Shown here: positions 47,001 through 53,300 of the stretch, piece by piece
How the letters are laid out: the number at the start of each line of letters is the position of its first letter
Numbering within the stretch: the first letter of the stretch is position 1
Assembly (NCBI GenBank): GCA_013141385.1
Contig: JABFRB010000012.1
Span: 1 to 64,000, forward strand
DNA: 64,000 nt
Origin: Bacteroidales bacterium
GTDB lineage: Bacteria > Bacteroidota > Bacteroidia > Bacteroidales > Tenuifilaceae
Direction of reading: 5' to 3'
Notes under the pieces: model-generated
What the model was told of the DNA's origin: nothing
What the model saw: only the letters and a program-made list of their open reading frames with translations
Database searches by the model: none
Made by a program: the position numbers and the translations under genes

Positions 47001-47333
47001 AGACCACAAATCATCAAGTGTGCGAAGATCGGGCTTTAAAGTCAATTCATGACTAAGCAACTTTTGGTCTTGTAAATATTGTATACTGCTATTAAGCCAT
47101 CGTTCAAAAAAAGACGCAGGTTGTTTGTCCAATAACAATTGGGTGAATTTAGAAACTCCATTACTAAAAAGACCTAAAGATCTTAAAGTAGATGCAAGAA
47201 TTTGCGCCGCTAAAGCATCCATTTCTGCAGGAGGTTGAACTGTTTCCAGAATAGCGATTTGTTTGTCGGAACTTTGGTTGCTAAGTTTCTTTTGTACTTT
47301 CGATAGCATAGTTATTGCCTTAATATTAGTCAT
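32022..47333 (-). CDS. PKS2: trans-AT polyketide synthase, modules 2 (rest) to 5 (start), 5103 aa
   Basis: Approximate order: C-methyltransferase 30-380 (LEIGAGTGGTT about 205); ACP (Ser about 459); KS3 566-986 (Cys about 722); DH3 1179-1460, probably dead (His kept in DYH, but HPSIME replaces HPSxxD, Glu about 1383); three crotonases 1563-2272; ACP pair (Ser about 2348 and 2477, DSITGVTL); KS4 2567-2991 (Cys about 2736); DH4 3176-3453 (DHQVNG, Asp about 3377); KR4 (GGAGALG about 3645, Tyr about 3794); ACP pair (Ser about 3951 and 4056); KS5 4155-4591 (Cys about 4326, ETACSSS); DH5 4771-5060; C-terminal docking segment with NEISVDEAVELA. It begins in mid-module: the KS-DH-KR of module 2 sit on PKS1, and the genes overlap by ATGA, which implies translational coupling. 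It also ends in mid-module, passing KS5-DH5 to KR5 on PKS3. No AT domains. KS4 closely resembles KS7 of PKS3, the other KS after a crotonase module. Confidence 0.95.
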   Translation of the reverse strand: MTNIKAITMLSKVQKKLSNQSSDKQIAILETVQPPAEMDALAAQILASTLRSLGLFSNGVSKFTQLLLDKQPASFFERWLNSSIQYLQDQKLLSHELTLKPDLRTLDDLWSEWKNKKSEWATNSNLIAQINLLDVCLKSLPTILSGKQPATDFMFPNSSMELVEGIYKGNVQADYLNGVLGETLKACIEERLQADNGCKIRLLEIGAGTGGTTAKILPMLKGFGDTIAEYCYTDLSKAFLMHAEEHYQPEFPALTTAIFDVSKPLVSQSIVADKYDFIIATNVLHATPNIRETLRNSKAVLKNQGVLLINEMSTWTLFTHLTFGLLEGWWLYEDTALRLPGSPGLTPQKWKEVMEEVGFESVFFPAEKVHRLGHQVVAASSDGLIRQRYSKQSKIISDKKVAIPEVVKPVKTIKSSVDTGESLRDKSISFFQELVAKTLKMNPQQIEPNQPFEKYGLDSILVVQLTNQFRKVFPDITSTLFFEERTIEGLVKYFIENKKEALMALLSSTTTTDESKQISPVVNNNIVLKEQEVSQDKRFSRVSRKSNQASFQVMSVTNTVANPHVIDVAIIGLSGRYPQSNNLSEFWINLSKGTNCITEIPKNRWNWEEYFDEEKGKLGKMYTKWGGFLKDIDKFDPLFFKIAPKEAERMDPQERLFLESCYHAIEDAGYTPATLGSIEKIGVFAGVMNARYTSQPLHYSVANRVSYLFNFQGPSMAVDTACSSSLTAIHLALDSIYSGLSECAIAGGVNLIIDPVHYLELTAMTMLSPGNQCKAFGNAADGFIDAEGVGAVVLKPLKQAEQDGDHIYGIIKGSAVNAGGKTNGYTVPNPKAQSAVIAKALKRANLVAEQISYVEAHGTGTALGDPIEVAALARAFKETSDKKQFCSIGSLKSNIGHCESASGIAGLTKVLLQLKHEQLVPSIHADVENPEIDFSQTPFVHQKSLAKWQRPSQKINGIIQEIPRIAGISSFGAGGANAHIIVQEYIQPVRYFTAVNTTNVKVMIPLSARTAEQLQQKVCDLFNFIRATQTGEQVASQKTIDVSALAYTLQVGRDAMEERLGFIVNSVDQLVEKLQLYINGEQDIENVYRGQVKPNKDTVSQFNADADLQETVNKWIDQKKLSRLLDWWVKGLQLDWNKLYGEEKPGRISLPLYPFAKERYWVDATMKDQFVVTGKATTVLHPLLHTNTSDLLQQSYNSTFSGEEFFIKDYHVRIGDGLKQKILPVVAYFEMARVAMEKAMPLTQESILELHNIVWGKPIFVTGNKQVTIAVIAKGIDQLDFEIYSQDNGEEIIHCQGQAIFNHQPVSVRLEIAQLKTQMQKDKLDSSSLYNGILTDLGIQYGHTYQGITVIYKGDDQLLAELRLPSISESNMDGYVLHPSIMESAFQASISLIVDLTKYSNQTSRPFALESICIISACPKDMYAWARYSNDHQAGDKITKLDVDLCDQQGNVCVQMRGISYQHESINVIEQVSDHETSAVTTFAPRKISLSTITSEKISFSTPQVQTFKKEELKKPTGISLVASNAFQSEKLEERVLSKSFVTLSNVPIEPSHSKSTLSTPSSVSLYDYGDGIFTIQIAATASNNELSKELIEQLLQALETVRQESTIKVLTISGMEGCFLRGGRKQFNEAVEQKLFKAIVSFPYPAIAVMQGDAIGAGFLVGALCDFMICSQEGRYYYTNMQEGIYPTAGEDLLFRERFGESCTTDFLYLSTDSTGKQLQAKGWTCPILPQEQVAAHAQALASNLANKSQDSLRLLKQHLTRKLAPQVDELRVADPVTSDSTSGKAKADGVIASPSKHIQMETHAGNVLLIRILEAKKAHGTKALAADLKNIFTQINNASQYKSIVLASDHPDFLSESATVNEVLELQRLILESTIPIIAVLDSNANGIGWFISQFCDASIYHDKGNYCATSILQSSELAKQAGMIFSHRFGDYLGKEILLTGNNYSGIELGQRIGSLQVVEKSQVLTKALELADYWAKLPMETIVFWKKRIALGIQQEIDQLPVWVESEEKEYEPLLIAPSPIELKNKVVSAIAHPEGILVVKLEDREVKNMFSDTLVEGIIEVFEHISQVPYKVVILTGYDTYFASGGTKEGLLAIQEGKAKFTDTKIYQLAMECKVPVIAAMQGHGIGGGWSLGMFADLILFSEESHYLSPYMNFGFTPGAGATFIFPYVMGYDLARETLLTAREYTGIDLKNRGLRISVLPREQVNPVAFDLAKKIAQKKRGGLIALKHQLTQHVHSQVEETYKLELSMHEKTFVGQSEALKRINTSFIQGHTDLQSTTSLSEKTISSSSLLDTSSVSAISIPDVDVLPAVTASIKKLLAQELHLQEQDIDENTQFVDLGLDSITGVTLIRQINEKYKTSIEATKVYSYPTLTQLSRYVKEEAAKKRALLNKLVIPAEPQNEITINESSSWRNKTTLGINPDTSFASVVSVPDVDVLPAVTASIKKLLAQELHLQEQDIDENTQFVDLGLDSITGVTLIRQINEKYKTSIEATKVYSYPTLTQLSRYVKEEAVKKGTLINKQVIPAKPQNKISSEFFIKELSSWRNKTSLKINPSAYSAYQSQSIAVVGMAGKFPQASNLEEFWQNIAQGKNCISQISQNRWDINTYYHEGKPVPGKTNCKWMGALEEYDLFDPLFFNISPTEAENMDPQQRVFLQACWHSIESSGYNPKSLSGTKCGVFVGCGVGDYHKLSPKHQLSAQGFTGAASSILAARISYYLNLQGPCLSIDTACSSSLIAIASACDSLILGNSDIALAGGVNVLAGPSIHIMSSQTGMLSTDGRCFTFDNRANGFVPGEGVGVVMLKRLADAEKDHDIILGVIEGWGANQDGKTNGITAPNAESQTRLEQEVYDKYHIDPDSIQLIENHGTGTKLGDPIEVEALKEAFKKYTQKKNYCALGSVKSNVGHCLSAAGVAGFIKLLLALKHKQLPPTINFDKLNEHIDLKESPFYINSQLQKWELKDALRRQAAISSFGFSGTNAHIVLAEHLPSKVVKPIAQNTKFIIPLSARTAKQLKQKVRDLLDFICREEESIDLAGLAYTLQVGRDAMEERLSFMVSSINQLTVKLQSYLDGEQGIEDSYQGQVKRNKEGLNIINQDEETKEVIISKWINQRKLSKLMELWVKGLEFDWNRLYEEVKPQRICIPVYPFAKERYWLESVETEITSKKLISSSVLHPLLHNNTSNFSQQSYSSTFSGEEFFLKDHQVNGQKILPGVAYLEMARKAITHAIGEDANGSIQLSNIVWLKPIVVNDAPKKVDINLYPEDDGQIAYEITSIEQPHQEPVIHSQGRAIFNTSAQNGLVDFTKLKSRICKRQISQKNCYDILKTMGMEYGSGHQGLVEVNIGEHEVLAKLNLPASVLETKDLYFLHPSLIDSAIQAAIGLQDDSPSKLALPFALKQLEIFSPCTQSMWSWVRYAEGEKPSDKVQTLDIDVFDDAGNVCVKMRGFSSRVLENNVLESTTNQVGTLLLKPVWQKRVTEKLVEVINYAERRIFVCGLASVKNALQKMMPEVVFTEFKPTEGSLTNQFQEDALQLFETLQTFQKKRNNDKILIQVLVSDRDQCGVYSALSGMLKTAHLENSRIVGQVIVVQDSLSAENLFSILQENSLYEEDSLIRYEHNQRYVNSMVEVISSIEYQNPWRKDGVYLITGGAGALGQIFAQTIAESIGKVTLILTDRSVLSKEKQQQIEKLQAFGARVDYHQVDVADGQAVKYLMEAIEKEFGKLTGILHCAGINNDNLIVKKTVEEFKIVLAPKVNGTFNLDEASQTLPIEYFILFSSIAGNQGNVGQVDYAVANAFMDAYAYYRNGLVAKQLRHGKTISINWPLWHGGGMFLDAATEKLMHAKTGMIKMQKESGIHAFNQCLSIEASQIMVMEGQLSRMRQYLFAYEKKVQSHKLSPIVEQQQGKIDIDNLISKIQNALLQKVAKFLKIRIDDLDVNTELPEFGFDSISMTELINQLNQDYKLELTPTVFFDYPTLSAFANYLAKAHKEIFVNLFSLQVQVKKQEQHQIEIDIDFLTSKIQNALLQKVAKFLKIRIDDLDVNTELPEFGFDSISMTELINQLNQDYKLELTPTVFFDYPTLSAFANYLAKAHKEIFVNLFSLQVQVKKQDVSFVEVDKAEEKDTDLFLAISNKPKQSHRFIKTIAPESRLIDPIAIIGVSGKFPQAETLEDFWKNLKEGKDCISEIPKMRWDWQAIYGDPKTEVNKTNIKWGGFIDGIDEFDPLFFGISPREAQHMDPQQRLIMTYIWKVIEDAGYSSESLSDTQTGIFIGTFEGGYSELLTRAKAAIKGYSSTGKVPSMGPNRMSYFLNLHGPSEAIETACSSSLVAIHRAIEAIEMGDCEMAIVGGVNTILKPFEHISFGNAGMLSEDGRCKTFSDRANGYVRGEGVGMLFLKKLSAAERDGDSIYAIIRGSAENHGGRANSLTAPNPIAQASLLKAAYKKAAIDPRTVGYIEAHGTGTELGDPIEVNALKNAFKDLYNETGGTQMAQVHCGLGSVKSNIGHLELAAGIAGVIKVLLQFKHKTRVKTLHCDFINPYIDLKNSPFYIVQENDHWHRIKDQQGSELPRRAGVSSFGFGGANAHVVLEEYIVKESEHKLQANDNYLIILSAKTETSLKEAARNLKKYLETNEEANLSSIAYTLQVGRDVMEERIALIIQSREELINKLNDFLDGKETIDLFYRGQIKRNKGVLIEFAIDEEIEKAIETWIVKGKYEKLLSFWVKGLVIDWRKLYGENKPKRINLPSYTFEKERYWIDTEQIENTDVKPAILHSLLHCNTSDFIQQSYKSTFSSEEFFLKDHQVQGQRILPGVAYLEMARVAISLASQIQLESTTLELHNIVWLKPLVVEEYKDVSIVLAENFKGNSSIDQIDYEIYSQDNEEEIIHCQGQAILSQRTTTDMLDLEKLKGQMGCKTINGTDLYAIFTQIGFNYGQAFQGVKTIFIGEEELLAQLQLPPIIEGKSEYNDFLLHPSLMDSALQSSFGLIADLNHIPSKPFVPFALEHIRIISACTSEMFSWVRYSPGSKPNDKLIKFDIDLCDQQGNICVQMQGFSFRILEGEVKSSHQKTNSDSLFDDSYYQKLIEKVLKNEISVDEAVELA
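34996..35625 (-). repeat. Tandem 315-bp repeat encoding the module-4 ACP pair
   Basis: Two copies offset by exactly 315 bp (105 codons) encode ACPs with EFGFDSISMTEL. Apart from the linker ends the two proteins look identical. This again indicates recent duplication or sequence homogenisation. Confidence 0.9.
39660..40440 (-). repeat. Tandem 387-bp repeat encoding the module-3 ACP pair
   Basis: Two copies with a core offset of 387 bp encode ACP plus linker. The ACP cores are near identical and read DSITGVTL, with Leu where the matching module-6 pair has the beta-branch Trp. The linker (a SSWRNK-like segment) is repeated too, so the duplicated unit is larger than the ACP fold. Confidence 0.85.
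40515..42645 (-). other. In-line triple crotonase (ECH-ECH-ECH) region of module 3, PKS2
   Basis: The same architecture as module 6: domains at about residues 1563-1775 (MQGDAIGAGFLVGALCDFMI), 1801-2000 (divergent LDSNANGIGWFIS) and 2033-2272 (MQGHGIGGGWSLGMFAD, YMNFGFTPGAGATFIFP, PksI-like ECH2). The first domain is again GC-richer than its surroundings, though less so than in PKS3 (32/60 G+C at 42241-42300, 27/60 at 42181-42240). The two triplets are clearly paralogous. Confidence 0.85.
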
Positions 47334-50300
47334 CGTGATGCCTTCTGTACATTAGGATAATAAGTAATTGCTTCTGTAACCTTGAGATCTTCAAGGGCCT
47401 GAGTATTAATGGTCTTGAGTATAACCATTTGATTAATATCTGTACCTATAAATGATTGCAAAGCAGCCAAGCCTTCTTGTGGTTCAATTGAGCCAAAACC
47501 CATTTGTACCATACGCTTAATATAAAAGTCGTCGGCCACAACACCTACACTACCCCAATATCCCCAATTGACAATTTTTATAGGATAAGAATGATTCTGT
47601 TGTAGACTGTATGCAAAGCTGTCTTTGAAAGTACAACCTGCATTATAATTAGCCTGACCAGCTCCTTTGTGAAAGGACGATAATGAAGAGAAGAAGAGCA
47701 TAAAATCCAAACCTAGTTTGCCAAAGACCCTATTCATATTTACACTTATATCAACTTTGGCAGATAAACTAACCCTGAATCTGGATTCTTCCATGTTCCT
47801 AAGGCTTTGATCTTGAAGTATTATTGCTGAATGCAAAACACCATTAATAGTTGGATAAGTTTTTAGAATTTTCCCTAATGCCTGCTCCAACGAATCCCAT
47901 TTTGTTGCGTCTGCAGTAATAAATAAAGGAGGATCTCCAAGTTGACTAAGGGCTTTGATTTTATCTTCAATAGTAGCATTAGATTCCCGTTTGTCAATCC
48001 AGACAATTTTAGCCTGATACTGTTCAATCATAAACCGACTCCAGACCTCACCAAGACCACCAGCACCGCCAATAACTACATAAACGCCATTTTGTTTGTA
48101 AGCTGTATTTGTCTGAGGTAACGTTGTAATGCAAGCCAATTCCTGACAGAACCATTCTCCTTGACGGTAAGCAATGCCATTTCCATCTTTATCACATGGC
48201 ATAGATAAACATTCATGAATTGCGACTGAAGACAATGAATCCACATCCAGTAATCGTAAATTCCATTGAGGATACTCTTTTGCCATACTGCCAAATAATC
48301 CAAATAATCCGGCATGTGTAGATTTAATATGATCAAACTTCTTCACCTTTTGTGTTTTGCAGGTAATGAATGTCCATTGTAATTCTTTATCTGCATATTC
48401 TAAATTCAATAAAGCCTTGAAAAGACGAAAAACAATCAGTATACCTTGTTCTTGTTTCTCAATAATCTGATCAAGATCATCCGCATTGTCATCATCCGAC
48501 TTAGTAACATCGGGAGCCATCCAGAGCAATTGATCAAAAGAGAAGTTTTTTAGTTTAGATTGAATGTCCTCGATAGTTGGGTTAGAAGGTAGTTGCAAAA
48601 GTACCGTATTTGGATACGATTTTTGAACCCAACTCAATTGAGTTTGATTTCCACCCACCAATAAAATTTTGGTAGACCCAGAAAGAGTTATCTTTTCATG
48701 CATTTCAAGTTCCAGCGGATTCCAGACAGGAACAAGAGATTGAAAACCGGCCTTAAGTTCTAAGTTATTAGTCTGAAGTGGTATATTTCTGTGAGAAGCT
48801 CCAAGTTGTCCATCCAAAATTCTTGAAGAAAATCCACGAATCTGCACACATATAACTCCATTTTTATCAGAGAGATCAATATCCAATTTAATAATATTAT
48901 CACCTGGTTTACTACCTGATGTGTAACGTACCCAGGCAAACATCTCTTTTGTACAGGCTGATATGATCCGCATGGAATCTAAAGCAAAAGGCATTGACGG
49001 TTTACTAGAAAGGTTGTTTAAATCTTCGATTAAACAAATTGAAGATTGTAAAGCACTGTCCATCAAGCTAGGATGTACAACGAAATTACGATGAGTACTT
49101 TCAACTGAATTTGGTAAAACCAATTCGGCCAATAACTCATTCTTTCCTTGGTAAACATATTTTATTCCCTGATGGGCTGAACCATACTGAAGACCAATCT
49201 TGGCAAAACAAGAATATAAATACGATGATTCGTACCTACTCTGTCCCATTTTTTTTCTGAGTTGTTCTATATCAAGTTTTGCAGGTGCTGGTGTTCCAAT
49301 AAATACAGCCTGACCTTGACAATGAATTCTTTCTTGAAAATGACCCTCAGAATCGGTCTCTATACTATAAATCTCACAGTCTATCTGTTCATTATGATTT
49401 ATTGTTTCAGTTGCAAACAAAGTAATAGTGACTTCTTTGTCTTTTGCAACCACAATCGGTTGCATCCAAACTACATTGTGTAACTCAAGGATGGATGATT
49501 CCTGCTTGGTAGGAGATGCTTTTTCTACGGCAGCCCGAATCATCTCTAAATAAGCAACACCTGGTAAAACCTTCTTTCCCTGTACCTGGTGATCTTTTAA
49601 GAAAAATTCATCACCATTGAAAATGGAACTATAACTCTGCCTACTTAGATCCGAAGTGTTACTGTGTAATAAAGGATGAAGCATCGCAAAAGTTGTAGTT
49701 GCTTTCTTATTTACAGGGGTATGCTCGCCCTCTGTATTTGTTGAATCAATCCAGTACCTTTCTTTAGCAAAAGGATATGTTGGCAAACTTATACGTTGGG
49801 ATTTACTACCATCATAAAGTTTGCTCCAATCCAAATCTAAACCTTTAACCCAAAAATTCAGTAAGTTGGGGAGTTTTTTGCCAGCCATCCATTTATCAAT
49901 CGTTTCCTGCAAATCGGCATCTGCACTAAATAGTGAAAGGGTATCATCTTTAACATCTATGTGTCCCTGATAAGTGTTTTCAATATAAGAATTACCATCA
50001 ATAAAAGCCTGTAACTTTTCTACCAATTGATCTATGGAACTAACAATAAAGCCTAAACGTTCTTCCATCGCTTCTCTACCAACTTGTAGCGTATAGGCCA
50101 TAGCAATCATATCGATATCTTTCTGAGATTGTCCTATTGACTGATTATTTCGCCTTGCTGTGTGAATAAAATCCAGTAAATCACGAACTATTTGTCGTAG
50201 TTGTTCTGGGGTTCTTGCTGATAGCGGGATAATAACATTTGTCTTTTGCTCAATAACAGCAGTATTTTTTTTAGTTTCTATAGTTGGCTGATATTCTTCA

Positions 50301-53300
50301 ATGACTAAATGAGCATTCGTGCCGCTAAAACCAAAAGAACTAACACTTGCGCGCCGCAATGAGTTTGGGCTAGCGTCCCATGCTTTCTTTTCTTTATTAA
50401 TATAGAAAGGAGAATTCTTAAAATTAAAATTTGAGTTCTCTTTTGTCACATTTAGAGAAGGCACCAAAGTACGATGTTGAATAGATAATAAAACTTTTTG
50501 TACACTAGCAATGCCTGATGCTGCGGCAGTGTGCCCAATGTTAGTTTTAACAGATGCAATGGCACAATAATTTTTTTTATCTGTTTTTTCTGCAAATACA
50601 GTGGAAAGTGCCTCTAGTTCAATGGGATCACCTAATTTCGTTCCAGTACCATGAGTTTCTATATAACTAATGGTCTCCGGGTGAATATCATATTTTGAAT
50701 AAATTTCTCGTTCTAATTCGATTTGGCTTTTAACACTTGGTGCGGTGATACCATTCGTTTTACCATCTTGGTTTATGCCTGATCCTAAAATAACCCCATA
50801 AATTTTATCGTTATCTGCTTGTGCATCGCATAAACGCTTTAAAACTATTGCCCCTACTCCTTCTCCCATAACAATACCATCAGCAGAATCATCAAATGTT
50901 TTACACTGCCCTTTTTGAGAAAGCATTCTTGCTTGACACATTCCAATATGAGTTTCAGGACTTAGCCATAAACGAACTCCACCTGCTAGCGCCATATTAA
51001 CTTCATTATTTACTAAAGCCCTACATGCCAAATGAATAGCTACTAACGAAGAAGAACATGCCGTATTGATGGAAAGTGCTGGACCTTTCAAATTTAGGAA
51101 ATAAGATATCCTAGCTGCTGCTATAGCTGAATGATTACCAGTAATGTTTGTAGATACAGCGTTATTTTGGAAGAAATGCCAAGAATATTCACTGCTTTCC
51201 ATTCCAAGATAAACACCACACTTAATATTATTTAAAGCTTTATTGGAATAACCCGCATCTTCAAATGCCTTATAACTTTCTTGTAAAAACAATCGTTGCT
51301 CTGGCTCCATATATATGGCTTCTTGAGGAGAAATTCTAAAAAATAACGGATCAAAATGCTCAACATCGTTCAACATTCCAAACCATTTACAATAAGTTTT
51401 ACCTTCTTTGTTAGGGTCTGGATCATAATATTGGTTAATATCCCAACGGGATGGCGGGAATTCAACAATTGAATTTTTACCTTGAACCAAGTTGTCCCAA
51501 TACTGCTGTAAATTATCAGCACCTGCATATTTCCCAGACATCCCGATAATGGCGATTTTTTCATTATCGTTTATCTGTTTACCGTTTAAAGGCGAATACC
51601 CATGCTGTATCGAACGACCACCACCATTCATTCTTGGAAGTTTTGGGCAAGAATACCCCGACAAGAAAGACTCATTAGATGAAGCAAAAGGTATTGATTC
51701 AGAGTATTTAATTTTTTCAGAAGAAGTATGTAATTTTTTAATTTCTGTTTCTAAAAATAAAGCCAATTCTTTAACATTCGGATAATCATAAACTATCACA
51801 TTAGATATTGATGTGCCATATTTTTTATTAATTGCAACGACCAACTCAACGCCGAGAATTGAATTCAAACCCAAATCGACATATGCCTGATCTATTGCAA
51901 AATCAGAAGTTTTTATATGTAACACTTCGGATAGCATCATTTTTAGATGTTGCTGTAATTTCTCTTGAGAAAGATCCTCTGCTTTATTAATATATTTATA
52001 GGTTTCTTTTACATCTGTATTAGTTGAAGAGTCTGTTAACCATCCACCGTCTAGATGAGCCATAATTTTTTGAGGTATACCTTCAATAATTAAACTTTGG
52101 CTACATCGCAACTCTAAACTACGATAAAATGCCCGTATACCCGTTGCAGTATCCAAACTATGTATACCTATAGTTTGTTGTAACATCTCTTGAGTTGCTT
52201 TATCTACGCTCATTCCTCCCTCTTTCCATAAAGGCCAGTTTATCGAAAGGGTTTGACCTTGTCGCTCTCCAGCAACTACCAATTGATTGCGGTAGTGAGC
52301 AAACTGATCCATAAAGCCATTTGCAGTTGCATAGTCAGATTGCCCAAGATTACCCATCGCACTGACTATAGAAGAAAATAGGACTAAAAAGTCAAGTTCA
52401 ACATTTTTGGTAGCCTGATCCAAATTGAAGGTACCAACAACTTTGGGTGTAAGTACCTGATTAAACTCCTCAGCCGTTTTTTTCAGAATAAAACTATCTG
52501 AAATCATACCAGCACAATGGATAATGCCATCCAGATGTTTATGTTCAGAGATTATCGCAGCAACAAATTTTTTGACTTGATCTAGATCTTCTATATTCAG
52601 TTGTCGATACTCAACAGAGTCTCTATGAGCAGATAATCCCTTTAAAATCGCTTTCTTACCATCTGTTAATTTTGATCGTCCGGTTAAGATAATTTTTGCC
52701 TTACTGGTTTGCTGAATAATTTCTTTACAAAATAAAATGCCTAACCCACCAAGTCCACCTGTAATCAGGTAGATACCTTGATCCTTAAAAATAATCCCAT
52801 GTTTATCTTGGCTTGCTTCAACCTCTCTCCAACGTAAAACACTTCGTATGCCTTGTTCATATTTTATTACCGTATCCTTCGGTTTGTTTTGGTTATCGCA
52901 CAATTGCTTCACCAATTCATCAATGGTTACACATGTATCTATGAGAATAATTTGACCTGTCAATTGAGGATTTTCTAAAGTAGCCGTTTTTAGTAATCCC
53001 GACAACCCGGCAAAAAGTTTTTCTTCTTGTTTGTTGGCAATGACTATTTGAACAAATTTTTTACCCTGATGCTTGTCTCTAAGTATTATTTGTATTTGCT
53101 CAAAGCAAGACAGAGCAACTTCGCTATAGCGTTCTGCAATGCTTTTCTGACGTGCTACTTGCAAAGATAAGCAACGGCTATGAGCAACCTTTTTCTCAAT
53201 CTGCTTTGCATTAACATTTGGTAGATCACATAGAATAATGTGATATTGCACATATTCTAAATGTTCATCTTTAGTTGATGCTTTTATTGCACTGGATTCC

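Noticed and set aside
47330-47333. Frameshift splitting one gene into PKS1 and PKS2
   Set aside because: The border is a clean ATGA stop/start overlap, and PKS2 continues with a normal N-terminal helical region of the methyltransferase. A true gene border is more likely, although a sequencing error cannot be fully excluded.
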